Assembly (NCBI GenBank): GCA_002477955.1
Contig: DLLE01000025.1
Coordinates: forward strand, 11,334-33,203
Source: Treponema sp. UBA7570
GTDB lineage: Bacteria > Spirochaetota > Spirochaetia > Treponematales > Treponemataceae
Reading direction: 5' to 3'
DNA length: 21,870 nucleotides
The notes under the pieces are model-generated. The model searched no databases. It was not told where the DNA came from and worked only from the letters and a program-made list of their open reading frames with translations. A program made the position numbers and the translations under genes. Numbering within the stretch: the first letter of the stretch is position 1; each line of letters begins with the position of its first letter. This document shows positions 1-8,896 of the stretch, in pieces.

Positions 1-85
1 TACTGTTTTTTAAAAAAGTTTATGTTTTTTTGAGCAAGGCTTTTTTAAATACTCGAAAAAATAGTAAAAAAAGGACGTTTTTATC

Positions 86-1552
86 ATGAAAAAAACAATG
101 CTTTTCATTGGCTCTATAATCATTTTGATTTTATCTGCCATCACTTTTATTTTTATTCCAGCAATGGCAGAAGGAGCAGGCCAGGCTCCTCTCGTTTTTG
201 GAAAATACGGAAACAAAAAAATTGAATACAAAGAGGGAAGCGAATTTGCAAATGCTGTTGCAAATTACACCGAAATGTACAGAAGACAGGGAGTTGATTT
301 AAAAGATTCTGACTACTACACAATTTATAATTACGCTTTTGTTTCGGCTGTCCAGGCTATCGCTTATGCAGACAACGTAAAAAAATCAGGCTGGGAACCT
401 TCAAAAGAAAGCGTGGCTCGCCAGATGTACCAGTATTTTACCGATGAAAAAGGCAACTATTCTCCAGAAATCTATAACAGCTACAGCGCAGATGACAAAA
501 GCAGGCTGCAGCAGGATCTTACACGCGGCTTAATCTGGAACAGATGCGGCGAAGACTATTTGGGAACTCAATCTAAATATGCAGGCCATACTCTTTACGG
601 CTTAAAATCTTCTGACGCAGAAAAAGAATTTTTTGAAAAAATGGCTTCAGAAAAACGTTCTTTTGACCTTGCAGTTTTTGACAAAAAAGATTATCCAGAA
701 TCTCAGATAAAAGCTTTTGGCGCAGAAAATAAAGACAAATTCACAAAATACAATTTTTCTGTAATCACAGTAAAAGACCAGTCAAAGGCAAAATCAATCT
801 TGAACCAGCTCACAAAAGAAGAAATCACATTTTCTGATGCTGTATCTGAATATTCTGACAAGGCATATTCTGGAGCAGACGGAAAACTTTCTTCAAATTA
901 TGGTTATCAGATTCAGAATATTGTTACAAAAGAAGACGACGGAAAGGCGCTTTTTGCCCTCGAATTGAACCAGACCAGCGGAGTTATCGAAACTTCTGCC
1001 GGATATTCGATTTTCCATAACGATTTGATTAAAACTGAACCGGACTTTGCAGATTCAACCGTTATTGCTGCAGTTCGCTCTTACATCAACGAAAACGAAA
1101 CTTCTTTAATCGAAAGCTATTTTATCGAAAAAGCAAAGGCTGTTGCTTCCGACGCTGAAAAGAAAGGTTTTGAAGCAGCCGGCAAGTCTAATGGTGCAAA
1201 ATTTGTAAAAGTTCCAGCTTTTGCGCTCAACTACGCAAACGACTCAATGCTCGGCTCTCTTCCAGAAGAATTTACTTCAATTTCCGGTGCTTCTACAAAC
1301 GAGAATCTTTTGAAAAAGGCATTTGCCCTCAAAAACGGGGATATTTCTGAACCGGTTGTTGCAGGAGATTCAATTCTTGTGATAAAAGCTGCTGGTACTC
1401 AGAAAGACAATTTGACAGATTCGAAAAAAGAAGAAATTGCGGGCGCAGTTACTTCTATCGATTCTTATTCGCTCCAGATGGCGCTGCTTTCTAGCGACAA
1501 AGTAAAGAATGATGTTGCAAATGTTTTCTTTACAAAAATGATGAAAAACTAA
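86..1552 (+). CDS. Membrane-anchored parvulin-type peptidyl-prolyl isomerase (SurA/PpiD/PrsA-like)
   Basis: Predicted envelope foldase of 488 residues. The N terminus has two lysines and then one long hydrophobic segment (about residues 5-27). This is either a signal peptide ending at PAMAEG or an uncleaved anchor as in PpiD. A SurA_N-like helical region follows. A parvulin-like stretch lies at about residues 220-315, with the typical 'ITVKDQSKAKSILNQL', 'FSDAVSEYSD' and 'AGYSIFHND' phrases. The C-terminal third may hold a second degenerate rotamase-like part ('FALKNGDISEPVVAGDSILVIKA'). By family knowledge it would assist folding of exported proteins. AAGGA at 71-75 precedes the ATG by 10 nt and supports this start. 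The stop is 27 nt before the preferred start of the DUF115 gene. The fold class is fairly secure, but the exact orthologue is not. Confidence 0.8.
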   Translation: MKKTMLFIGSIIILILSAITFIFIPAMAEGAGQAPLVFGKYGNKKIEYKEGSEFANAVANYTEMYRRQGVDLKDSDYYTIYNYAFVSAVQAIAYADNVKKSGWEPSKESVARQMYQYFTDEKGNYSPEIYNSYSADDKSRLQQDLTRGLIWNRCGEDYLGTQSKYAGHTLYGLKSSDAEKEFFEKMASEKRSFDLAVFDKKDYPESQIKAFGAENKDKFTKYNFSVITVKDQSKAKSILNQLTKEEITFSDAVSEYSDKAYSGADGKLSSNYGYQIQNIVTKEDDGKALFALELNQTSGVIETSAGYSIFHNDLIKTEPDFADSTVIAAVRSYINENETSLIESYFIEKAKAVASDAEKKGFEAAGKSNGAKFVKVPAFALNYANDSMLGSLPEEFTSISGASTNENLLKKAFALKNGDISEPVVAGDSILVIKAAGTQKDNLTDSKKEEIAGAVTSIDSYSLQMALLSSDKVKNDVANVFFTKMMKN

Positions 1553-1579
1553 ATAAAATTGAACAATTTGCAATCCGGT

Positions 1580-3235
1580 ATGATTGAAACTGAAAAGCCC
1601 TGTCTGGTAAAAGCCGGTCAGGGCTTTTCTGTTTTATACAAGAACAGATTTCTTTACTCAAAATACTCTCCTCAAAAGGCAATTGAGCAGACCGTAGCTA
1701 ATCTGGATATTCTGCCACAAACGCTCATTCTTTGCTTTTCTCCATGCCTGTGGTACGGCTTAAAAGAGCTTTTGACTAAGATTCCAAAAGATTCGCTTAT
1801 TCTCGGAATAGAAGCGGACAAAAAACTGTTTGAACTGGCAGAAAAAAAATTAAACGAAATAAAAAAAAGCTGTCATCAGGATTCTAAAAAAATTTTGCTA
1901 ACCTCGCCTTCAAAAATAGAAGCGCTTATAAAAACTCTGCCGCATTTTAGGCGGACGGTTTCGATTGAAATGAGCGGAGGAACTTTTTTTTACAAAACAT
2001 TATATTCGCAGACCGCGCTTTTTTCTCAAAATTTTATTGCTTCCTTTTGGAAAAATCGGATCACTCTCGTAAAAATGGGCAGGCTTTTTTGTAAAAATTT
2101 CTTTAGAAATCTAAGAGAAATTCCCGCAGAGCAAAGCATTCCTCATTGCTCGCCATTTTTTTTAAGACCGTTTATTGTCTTTGGAGCCGGCGAAAGCACA
2201 GAAACTTTTCTATTAAGCGTTTCAAAAAAAACACTGCAAAAATGCACTGTTCTTGCGGTTGATGCTGCGCTTCCAGTTCTTTTAAAACACAAAATTCAGC
2301 CAGACTTTATAATTGCAGTCGAATCCCAGCTTGCAATCGAAAAAGCATATATCGGAGCAAATAAGACAAAGGCTGCAATAATAAGCGATTTGGCCTCAAG
2401 ACCGGCAGTTCTCCGCCATACAAAGGGGCGGCATCTGTATTTTTATTCGGAATTTTCGGAAAGTGAATTTTTAAAAAGCGCGGAATCAAAGGGCATTCTT
2501 CCTGCAAAAATTCCACCGCTCGGTTCAGTTGGACTTACGGCGGTCTATCTTGCACTTTTTATGCGATTTGATTCAAATGTGCCGGTTTTTGTTACAGGAC
2601 TCGATTTTTCGTACAGTCTTGGCTTTACACACGCAAGAGGCGCTCCTGCCCACACGGCAAGACTTATTTCTTCAAACCGCTTTAAGCCTGTCGAAAACTA
2701 CGATGCCGCTTTTAAGGCAGACGCAAAAACTGTTCCAGGAAAAAACGGAACCGTAATAACGGACACCGCGCTAAAAAACTACGCTGCGCTATTTGTAAAT
2801 TATTTTAAGGATTCAAAAAAACTCTATGATGCAGGATTTTCCGGCTTAAATTTAAGCCTTCCGTCTGTGACCACAGAACAAATCGAAAACTTCTGCCAGC
2901 CGCTCGGTCAAAAAAAAGAAGGCGAATTTGACGCTCTGTACGAGCAGAACAAAAAAAACAGCTCAAGCTCCGACATCAAAATCAAAACAAAAACATATCT
3001 TTTAGAAGAAAAAAATGCGCTTTTGAGAATAAAAGAGCTGCTTTCAAAAGGCGAAAAAGCAGCTCCGGCTCCAACACCAAACCTGCGCGCTGAAATAGAA
3101 AATCTTCTATCAAAAAGAGAATATCTTTATCTGCACTTTCCAGATGGATACAGGTTTGAAGCCGGCAATTTGAGTTTTTTAAAAAGAATCAGCAACGAAA
3201 TCGACTTTTTTCTAAAAAACTTTGAAAACCTATAA
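1580..3235 (+). CDS. DUF115 / Maf-like protein (MptE-like), candidate flagellin glycosylation factor
   Basis: The frame is open from a TTG at 1559, but I prefer the ATG at 1580, giving 551 residues. Neither start has a clear Shine-Dalgarno. The N terminus has the family-like phrase 'GFSVLYKNRFLYSKYSP'. The core has a glycine-rich 'FGAGEST', then 'AVDAALPVLLKHKIQPDFII' and 'AVESQ', which match the motility-accessory-factor / 6-hydroxymethylpterin-pyrophosphokinase-like (DUF115) fold. Later 'FVTGLDFSYSLGFTHARG' is also typical. In flagellated bacteria such proteins are linked to sugar transfer onto flagellin. Using it for periplasmic flagella here is inference. A strong terminator-like hairpin (1593-1628) lies inside the first codons. 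The gene converges on lepA with only 4 nt between the stops. Confidence 0.78.
   Translation: MIETEKPCLVKAGQGFSVLYKNRFLYSKYSPQKAIEQTVANLDILPQTLILCFSPCLWYGLKELLTKIPKDSLILGIEADKKLFELAEKKLNEIKKSCHQDSKKILLTSPSKIEALIKTLPHFRRTVSIEMSGGTFFYKTLYSQTALFSQNFIASFWKNRITLVKMGRLFCKNFFRNLREIPAEQSIPHCSPFFLRPFIVFGAGESTETFLLSVSKKTLQKCTVLAVDAALPVLLKHKIQPDFIIAVESQLAIEKAYIGANKTKAAIISDLASRPAVLRHTKGRHLYFYSEFSESEFLKSAESKGILPAKIPPLGSVGLTAVYLALFMRFDSNVPVFVTGLDFSYSLGFTHARGAPAHTARLISSNRFKPVENYDAAFKADAKTVPGKNGTVITDTALKNYAALFVNYFKDSKKLYDAGFSGLNLSLPSVTTEQIENFCQPLGQKKEGEFDALYEQNKKNSSSSDIKIKTKTYLLEEKNALLRIKELLSKGEKAAPAPTPNLRAEIENLLSKREYLYLHFPDGYRFEAGNLSFLKRISNEIDFFLKNFENL
1593..1628 (+). terminator. Terminator/attenuator-like hairpin in the 5' end of the DUF115 gene
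   Basis: AAAAGCCCTG (1593-1602) pairs perfectly with CAGGGCTTTT (1619-1628). After a T-T mismatch, CTGG/CCGG (1604-1607 with 1614-1617, one G-U) extends the stem around a 6-nt loop. The 3' arm itself ends in TTTT, and CTGTTTTAT follows. The hairpin starts 41 nt after the stop of the foldase gene, where a terminator for that gene would be expected. It also codes for residues near KPCLVKAGQGF of the next protein. Whether it ends transcription or tunes it is not known. Confidence 0.55.
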
Positions 3236-3239
3236 AAAA

Positions 3240-5042
3240 CTAGTCTTCTTTTTCTTTTAGAACAGCAAGGAACGCGCTCTGTGGAAGCTCAACGTTTCCA
3301 ACCATCTTCATGCGTTTTTTACCTTCTTTCTGTTTTTCGAGAAGCTTGCGTTTTCGTGTAATGTCGCCGCCGTAACACTTGGCAAGAACATCTTTTCGCA
3401 CAGGATTTACAGTTTCACGGGCAATAATCTGACTTCCGATTGCTCCTTGAATAGCAATTTTAAACTGCTGGCGAGAGATTTCGTCTTTTAAGCGTTCGCA
3501 CACTTTTTTTGCGCGGGCAACGGCGCCAGGGCGATAAGCAAGGAAAGACAGGGCATCCACAGGCTTTGAATTTATCAAAATATCAACTTTTACAAGGTCT
3601 GTCGGACGATATTCAATTACTTCGTAGTCAAAACTTGCGTACCCGCGGCTGTAACTTTTGAGCCTGTCATAAAAGTCAAAAAGCACTTCAGAAAGCGGCA
3701 TTTCGTAAATCAACTCAACGCGTTTTTCGTCAAGATAAGTCATATTTTTTTGAATTCCGCGTTTTTCAGTGCAAAGATTCATAATTGAACCGATAAATTC
3801 TGACGGAGTGATAATTGAAGCTCTGATGTAAGGTTCTCTCGCTTCTTTTATTTTTGTTTCCGGGAATTCAGTCGGATTGTCAACAACTATTTCCGTGCCG
3901 TTCGTAAGAGTACAATTATATTCTACTGAAGGTGATGTAAAAATAACTGCCTGATCATAATCGCGTTCAAGACGTTCCTGAATAATTTCAAGATGCAAAA
4001 GACCGAGGAAGCCGCATCTAAAACCGTTTCCAAGAGCAATGGAATTGTCTTTGTCGTAAGTAAGGCTCGCATCGTTGAGCTTTAATTTTTCCATGCTGTC
4101 TTTAAGTTCTTCGTAATCATTAGAATCCATCGGATAAATAGAAGAAAATACAACAGGCTTAACTTCTTTAAATCCTGGCAAAGGCCTATCCGCCGGATTA
4201 TCTGCAAGAGTTACAGTATCGCCAACGCGGACATCGCTTACAGTTTTACATCCTGCAATAATATAGCCGACATCACCTGCTTCAAGATATGGTTTTTCTT
4301 CATAATTTATTTTAAAAATTCCAATTTGTTCAACTTTATAGTCAGTACCATTGGACATAAAGCGGATTATATCGCCTTTTTTAATCCGGCCTTCTTTTAC
4401 GCGGATGTGAATTATAACTCCACGATATTCATCATAATGGCAATCAAAAATAAGAGCCTGAGCTTTTCCTTCTGGATTGCCAGACGGAGGAGGAAATTTA
4501 GAAACAATGGCTTCCATTAAATTGTCAATTCCTTCGCCAGTTTTTGCACTTACCAAAACCGCATCTTCCGGATCAAGCCCAAGGTCGTGTTCAATCTGTT
4601 TTTTTACCGAAGGAATATCGGCAGACGGAAGATCAATTTTGTTTATGACAGGAACAATAGTCAAATCGTGCTCCATTGCCATAAAAAGGTTGGACATTGT
4701 TTGACTTTCAACCCCCTGACTAGCATCAACCAAAATCAGAGCGCCTTCGCAGGAAGCAATCGCCCGGGAAACTTCGTAAGAAAAATCGACATGTCCAGGA
4801 GTGTCGACAAAGTTAAGCTCATAGTCGTTTCCGTCTTTTGAATGATATGGAATTGTAACCGCCTGGCTTTTTATCGTAATTCCGCGTTCACGCTCAATAT
4901 CCATATTGTCGAGAATTTGGTTTGTCATCAAACGGTCGTCAATGATTTTTGATTTTTGAATAAGACGGTCAGAAAGAGTTGATTTGCCGTGGTCAATATG
5001 TGCAACAATACAAAAATTGCGTTTATATTTCATTTCTGTCAT
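3240..5042 (-). CDS. lepA: Elongation factor 4 (LepA), ribosomal back-translocase GTPase
   Basis: Full-length 600-residue translational GTPase. The P-loop AHIDHGKS is at residues 14-22, the switch-2 DTPGHVDFSYEV follows, and the guanine-specificity motif is NKIDLP. The C-terminal part has the LepA-specific region with 'YGGDITRKRKLLEKQKEGKKRMK' just before the end, which separates it from EF-G and the tetracycline-resistance proteins. EF4 binds stalled or mistranslocated ribosomes in the cytoplasm. The start may be the ATG at 5042 or the one three codons later (5033, reading MKYKRNF, the usual family N terminus). Neither has a good Shine-Dalgarno. It is the last gene of a minus-strand run, 15 nt after the protease gene. 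I see no intrinsic terminator after it, and the convergent gene starts 4 nt away. Confidence 0.97.
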   Translation of the reverse strand: MTEMKYKRNFCIVAHIDHGKSTLSDRLIQKSKIIDDRLMTNQILDNMDIERERGITIKSQAVTIPYHSKDGNDYELNFVDTPGHVDFSYEVSRAIASCEGALILVDASQGVESQTMSNLFMAMEHDLTIVPVINKIDLPSADIPSVKKQIEHDLGLDPEDAVLVSAKTGEGIDNLMEAIVSKFPPPSGNPEGKAQALIFDCHYDEYRGVIIHIRVKEGRIKKGDIIRFMSNGTDYKVEQIGIFKINYEEKPYLEAGDVGYIIAGCKTVSDVRVGDTVTLADNPADRPLPGFKEVKPVVFSSIYPMDSNDYEELKDSMEKLKLNDASLTYDKDNSIALGNGFRCGFLGLLHLEIIQERLERDYDQAVIFTSPSVEYNCTLTNGTEIVVDNPTEFPETKIKEAREPYIRASIITPSEFIGSIMNLCTEKRGIQKNMTYLDEKRVELIYEMPLSEVLFDFYDRLKSYSRGYASFDYEVIEYRPTDLVKVDILINSKPVDALSFLAYRPGAVARAKKVCERLKDEISRQQFKIAIQGAIGSQIIARETVNPVRKDVLAKCYGGDITRKRKLLEKQKEGKKRMKMVGNVELPQSAFLAVLKEKED

Positions 5043-5057
5043 AGAGTGCCAATTTTA

Positions 5058-6701
5058 TTAGAAATAGTTAGGACTGTCTAGCGGAGCCGCGATTCCTACA
5101 CTTATATCTAAATATCCTTTTTTTCTATTTTTTGCATATACTTCCGTATACAAAGTTGTATTTTCTTTATCAAAATTTATGTTTTTTACTTCGACAGGAT
5201 CGTTTTCCGAAAAACCAGATTCGTCCGCAATCGAGCCTTTTACGACCGATTCAATCTGGTACTTTTTGCGTCCCTCAGAAAGCGGAGTGAGCTTCATGCC
5301 AAAAATTGCTGTAAAAGAGCTTGAAATTACATCATTTTTATAAAAAGTATAGCCAGGGTTTAACGGCCTTGAAGAAACAAAAACTCTAACTTCATTTTCT
5401 ACCGAATCTTCGCCCCGGAGATATTTCACTTTGATTATAAATCCAGCAGAAATTCCAAGCATTTTTTTTTGCAAGTCTTCAAGATTTTTTATTTTTGAGT
5501 CTTCAATCGAAGTAATCAAGTCACCAGCCTTTAGACCTGCCCGGTGCGCATTTCCACCCGGCATTACATAATTCAATTCAACGCCCAAATCTCTGCCGCC
5601 AGCTCTTTTTGTGCGTCCGTTCGCTTCTAGCCAGCTGTGGTCATATTTTCCGCCATTCAACAAGACAGGAAGTTCCGAAATTAAGTACTCGACAGGGATT
5701 GCAAAATTTAGTCCAGAATACTGAAGCATTCCTGCAAAAACAATCGCCTGAACATTTCCATTTTCGTCAACACAAGGTCCGCCGCTGTTTCCTGAATTAA
5801 TGGCAGCATCAATCTGCATAACTGGTCCTGCGCTAAAAAGAGAACGGTCGTTCGCGCTTACAATGCCGCTTGTCAAAGTGCGGTCAAGTCCAATCGGAGA
5901 ACCAATACAATAAACCTTATCGCCAACCTCAAGACTTCCGCTCGAACCAAGATTAAACACATAAGGAGCGTCAATTTCGGCTTTTAGCACAGCAAGGTCA
6001 ACGCTGCTGTCCCAGCCAACAACTTTTGCTGGAACACGGGTTTCTGAATCTTCGGCAAGTTTTACATATAACCGCGCATAACCTTCATATTTTGGATTTA
6101 CGAGATCCACAATTACGTGATGGTTTGTTACAATATATCCATCTTTAGAAATAAAAAATCCCGAACCGATTACACGGTCAGCGTACCCCATTCCGTTTTC
6201 AACTTTAATTCCCTTGTCAACCCAGACAGTTACTGTTCCTTTTATCAGTTCTGAAACTTTTTTTCCAGAATTTTTATCTGAACCAAAAGATTTTAATGCT
6301 TCCAGGCAGAGAGAATCCAATTCATCGGTATTTTTTTCAAGTTTTTTGTTTTGTGCTCCGCCAAGATATTCCAAAGCATAACACAACCTTCTAGCTTCCA
6401 GCCATTTTTTTTCTTCAAGAGCCTTTTTATATTCAGCAAAAACGTTTTCTTCACATTTTTCGAGAGTTTTCTGGTCTTTTAGCAAAAAAGCGCGCCAATA
6501 GGCCTGAACACAGTCAGTTTCGCCAATTTCTTCAATTCTTTTTATTTCTTCTTTTTTTACATCTTCAATTGTGTAATCTGGCAATTCAAAACTTTCTGAA
6601 AGTTCGGTTGATTTACAGCCGTTTATGCAGATTAAAAGCAAAGAACAGCCAAGGGCCGCAACAATTTTTTTTCTCAATTCACTTTTCTTCATTTTCTTCA
6701 T
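5058..6701 (-). CDS. Lipoprotein trypsin-like serine protease with PDZ region (S1C, HtrA-like)
   Basis: 547 residues. The N terminus is lysine-rich and is followed by a hydrophobic stretch ending in the lipobox-like CINGC, so the mature protein is probably a lipoprotein in the periplasm or outer membrane. A charged helical region of about 110 residues comes next. The S1C catalytic domain follows: His in 'VTNHHVIV' (about residue 194), Asp in 'SSVDLAVL' (about 234) and Ser in 'NSGNSGGP' (about 306). All three triad residues are present. A PDZ domain follows ('GGNAHRAGLKAGDLITSIED', with 'LEDLQKKM'), then a weaker PDZ-like tail with 'SVVKGSIADESGFSENDPV'. The role is probably envelope protein quality control. 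It lies 11 nt after the 698-residue gene and 15 nt before lepA, so co-transcription is likely. It differs in layout from the HtrA-like protein at 17115-18608. Confidence 0.88.
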   Translation of the reverse strand: MKKMKKSELRKKIVAALGCSLLLICINGCKSTELSESFELPDYTIEDVKKEEIKRIEEIGETDCVQAYWRAFLLKDQKTLEKCEENVFAEYKKALEEKKWLEARRLCYALEYLGGAQNKKLEKNTDELDSLCLEALKSFGSDKNSGKKVSELIKGTVTVWVDKGIKVENGMGYADRVIGSGFFISKDGYIVTNHHVIVDLVNPKYEGYARLYVKLAEDSETRVPAKVVGWDSSVDLAVLKAEIDAPYVFNLGSSGSLEVGDKVYCIGSPIGLDRTLTSGIVSANDRSLFSAGPVMQIDAAINSGNSGGPCVDENGNVQAIVFAGMLQYSGLNFAIPVEYLISELPVLLNGGKYDHSWLEANGRTKRAGGRDLGVELNYVMPGGNAHRAGLKAGDLITSIEDSKIKNLEDLQKKMLGISAGFIIKVKYLRGEDSVENEVRVFVSSRPLNPGYTFYKNDVISSSFTAIFGMKLTPLSEGRKKYQIESVVKGSIADESGFSENDPVEVKNINFDKENTTLYTEVYAKNRKKGYLDISVGIAAPLDSPNYF

Positions 6702-6712
6702 CTTTTCTAATT

Positions 6713-8809
6713 TTATTTTTCGGACAAACCTCGTTCTTTTGTAGAATTCGGATTATCCGGTATAATTTGCGCAAAAATATACAGTCCGTTTTTTACGGCG
6801 AACATTCTTTTTGAGTCATTTTCTACGATAATATAAACACTTTTGTCTTCGTTTTGGTTAAATGTTTTTAAAATTTTTTCCGCATCGCCTTTAGAACCAG
6901 CATTTTCAATCCAGAAAACTTCGGAAACAGAATCTTTTATTACATTCAATTTTTTTTCACTTTCAAGAATGACGGCAGGTTTTCCATTTTTTATGATTAC
7001 AGTAACTGGAACTTTAGACCAAGGCCTGTAAAAAGTGGATTTTTCAACCAAAGAACCGTCTTTTTCTGCTGGACATTTTTCGTAACGAACGTCCCACTTT
7101 CCGTCTCCATCCAAATCCCACAAAGAAATTTTTCCTTCTCCGCCGGTGTATTCTTCTGTGTAGTCAGCAATTGTGTCGCCGTTCATATCAATCTGAATCA
7201 TCTTTACAGGCGCACTCAAGGCCTTTGCCAAAAAGTTAACCTGCCCGTCTTCCAGTTCAGTTTTTTCGTTATTTTGAATTTCAGCCCCGTAAGTTTCCGT
7301 AAGTTCAAAAAAACCGTCATTATCCATGTCGACCGTGCGGGTTTCTGGAATACCATCTTTAAACTGCATCTGCGCATACATTTTTTGATTTTCGTAATAA
7401 CGGGCAAACACTGGCTTTCCATCAAGAAGATTAAAGACAACTACGGCATTTTCGCGTTCAGAACAAGGAATCGAACAATTAGAAGAAGAATCGATCAGTT
7501 TTTGAACTGAAACATTTTCAACTTTTTCCAAAACAAAAGGAATAAAAAAATCCGTTCCAGTCTGTTTTTTTATATTTTCATCCGCGGCAATCGAAAAAGG
7601 CGTCCAAAAAAGAGTTTGCGGCACAAGAAAGAAGGAATATTCGCTTCTGTCTTCGCATTTGTAAATGGCGCTGACAACAGCAGGCCAGTTTCCGTATTCA
7701 ATTTCAATCGATTTTTCCGGAATATGAAGCTTTACAGGTTCTCCAAAATCGCAGACAGCGCTCCAATCGGGCATTTCGTCCTGATTTTCGTCATATGTGA
7801 TTTTTTGAGGACGGCCGCGCGAATATTCAATTTTAAGGTTAAAATCCAAATCGCCGTCAGTATCTTTGTAAATCGTTCCAGAATATTGATTTAAATATTC
7901 ACCAAGTTCCTGCCTGGATTCTTCTTTTTTTAGAGATGAAACAAATTCCTGCAAAACCGCAAAATCAATTTCTTTGTCGGCAAAAGAATAAAAATAGTCC
8001 AAGGCCTTTTCTTCCGGCAAAAGTTCAACGCCTTCTTCAAGAGAAGCGATTAAATACAAAGGCGAACGCTGATTCTTCGCGTTAAATGATTTTAGCCGCC
8101 GGATTTTGCTTTCACCAGTGGAAAAAACAGCAAGATAAATTTCAAGCTCCGCAGAAAGCGAAGTTTTTTTGTAAAGAAGATTTATAAAACTGTCGGCAAG
8201 TTTTGAATTTTTTTCGTTTCTGCCGCCAAGCGCATATTCGTGCTCAAAAAAAAGTTTTGGAAACCGAAGGTCATCAGGATAAATTCTTCTTGCAGAATCA
8301 ATTTTATTTCTTGCTTTTTCAAGAAACATTTCTGTTCCAAGGTTATAAAAAATTTTAGAACGGATAAATTCGGCATCTGCTGAATATAAAAATTGCTCAC
8401 CATCCAAAACTTCAAGAGCCTGCTCAAATTTTCTAGTTGAGCACAAAATGTCGGCATAAAGGATTCTTGCAGTTTCCTTGTTGTAATCGACCCAAAGCTC
8501 ACAATCAAGGGCTTTTTCAATCAAAGGAAAAATTTGATATTTAGGAACATTTTGGGCGCTCTTTGCAACAGAACGCATATACCAAAGATCAGAAATAGAA
8601 TCATCAAAGGCAAGACCAAGTTCTGCGCTCGAATCGGCGGCAGTCCATTTTTTAGAAGCGGCATACTGCTCAGCAACCTTCAAATAACGAAGAGCCGTTT
8701 TTTTATTTGCTTCACTGGCAGAAAGTCCTTGAGCATAAAGGCAAGTTGAACAAAAAAAAGAGAGGCAAAAAAATACAGCGCAAAAACTTTTTTTTAAAGA
8801 CGAATTCAT
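6713..8809 (-). CDS. Exported hypothetical protein with TPR-like N-terminal half and Asp-rich (DxDxDG) loops
   Basis: A 698-residue protein that I do not recognise. A signal peptide (MNSSLKKSF, hydrophobic core, probable cut after LYA) predicts export. Residues about 30-300 are alanine/leucine-rich helical repeats resembling TPRs ('ALRYLKVAEQYAASKKWTAAD', 'FEQALEVLDGEQ'). The second half carries five Asp-rich loops: DTDGDLD (about 314), DENQDEMPD (about 338), DMDNDG (about 493), DMNGDTIAD (about 539) and DLDGDGKWD (about 563). These resemble Ca2+-binding loops of dockerin or VCBS-type proteins, but binding is inferred. No Shine-Dalgarno precedes the ATG. A TAAAAT hexamer at 8821-8816 ends 6 nt before it, possibly giving a leaderless mRNA. 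The gene heads the run to the S1C protease and lepA, with an 11-nt gap to the protease. Confidence 0.75.
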   Translation of the reverse strand: MNSSLKKSFCAVFFCLSFFCSTCLYAQGLSASEANKKTALRYLKVAEQYAASKKWTAADSSAELGLAFDDSISDLWYMRSVAKSAQNVPKYQIFPLIEKALDCELWVDYNKETARILYADILCSTRKFEQALEVLDGEQFLYSADAEFIRSKIFYNLGTEMFLEKARNKIDSARRIYPDDLRFPKLFFEHEYALGGRNEKNSKLADSFINLLYKKTSLSAELEIYLAVFSTGESKIRRLKSFNAKNQRSPLYLIASLEEGVELLPEEKALDYFYSFADKEIDFAVLQEFVSSLKKEESRQELGEYLNQYSGTIYKDTDGDLDFNLKIEYSRGRPQKITYDENQDEMPDWSAVCDFGEPVKLHIPEKSIEIEYGNWPAVVSAIYKCEDRSEYSFFLVPQTLFWTPFSIAADENIKKQTGTDFFIPFVLEKVENVSVQKLIDSSSNCSIPCSERENAVVVFNLLDGKPVFARYYENQKMYAQMQFKDGIPETRTVDMDNDGFFELTETYGAEIQNNEKTELEDGQVNFLAKALSAPVKMIQIDMNGDTIADYTEEYTGGEGKISLWDLDGDGKWDVRYEKCPAEKDGSLVEKSTFYRPWSKVPVTVIIKNGKPAVILESEKKLNVIKDSVSEVFWIENAGSKGDAEKILKTFNQNEDKSVYIIVENDSKRMFAVKNGLYIFAQIIPDNPNSTKERGLSEK

Positions 8810-8835
8810 AACTATATTTTATCGTCTTTTTAATC

Positions 8836-8879
8836 AAAAAAAAAGTCCTTCCATTTTTATTGCAAACGGAAAGACTTTT
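8836..8879 (-). terminator. Intrinsic terminator of rplY
   Basis: Read on the minus strand, AAAGTC-TTTCC pairs with GGAAG-GACTTT (arms 8878-8868 and 8852-8842, one internal A-C mismatch) around a 15-nt loop. The run of nine T residues (8844-8836) completes it. It starts 18 nt after the rplY stop. The T tract also occupies the place of the -35 region of the downstream 698-residue gene. Confidence 0.75.
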
Positions 8880-8896
8880 TTTATCAAGCAAAAAAA

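Noticed and set aside
1..85. Possible promoter before the foldase gene
   Set aside because: The region is A/T-rich with a TTGAGC, but no acceptable -10 lies at the right distance, so only the RBS is claimed.
1559..1579. TTG start for the DUF115 gene, adding seven residues
   Set aside because: No Shine-Dalgarno precedes it and the ATG at 1580 still retains the family-like N terminus. The choice is not certain.
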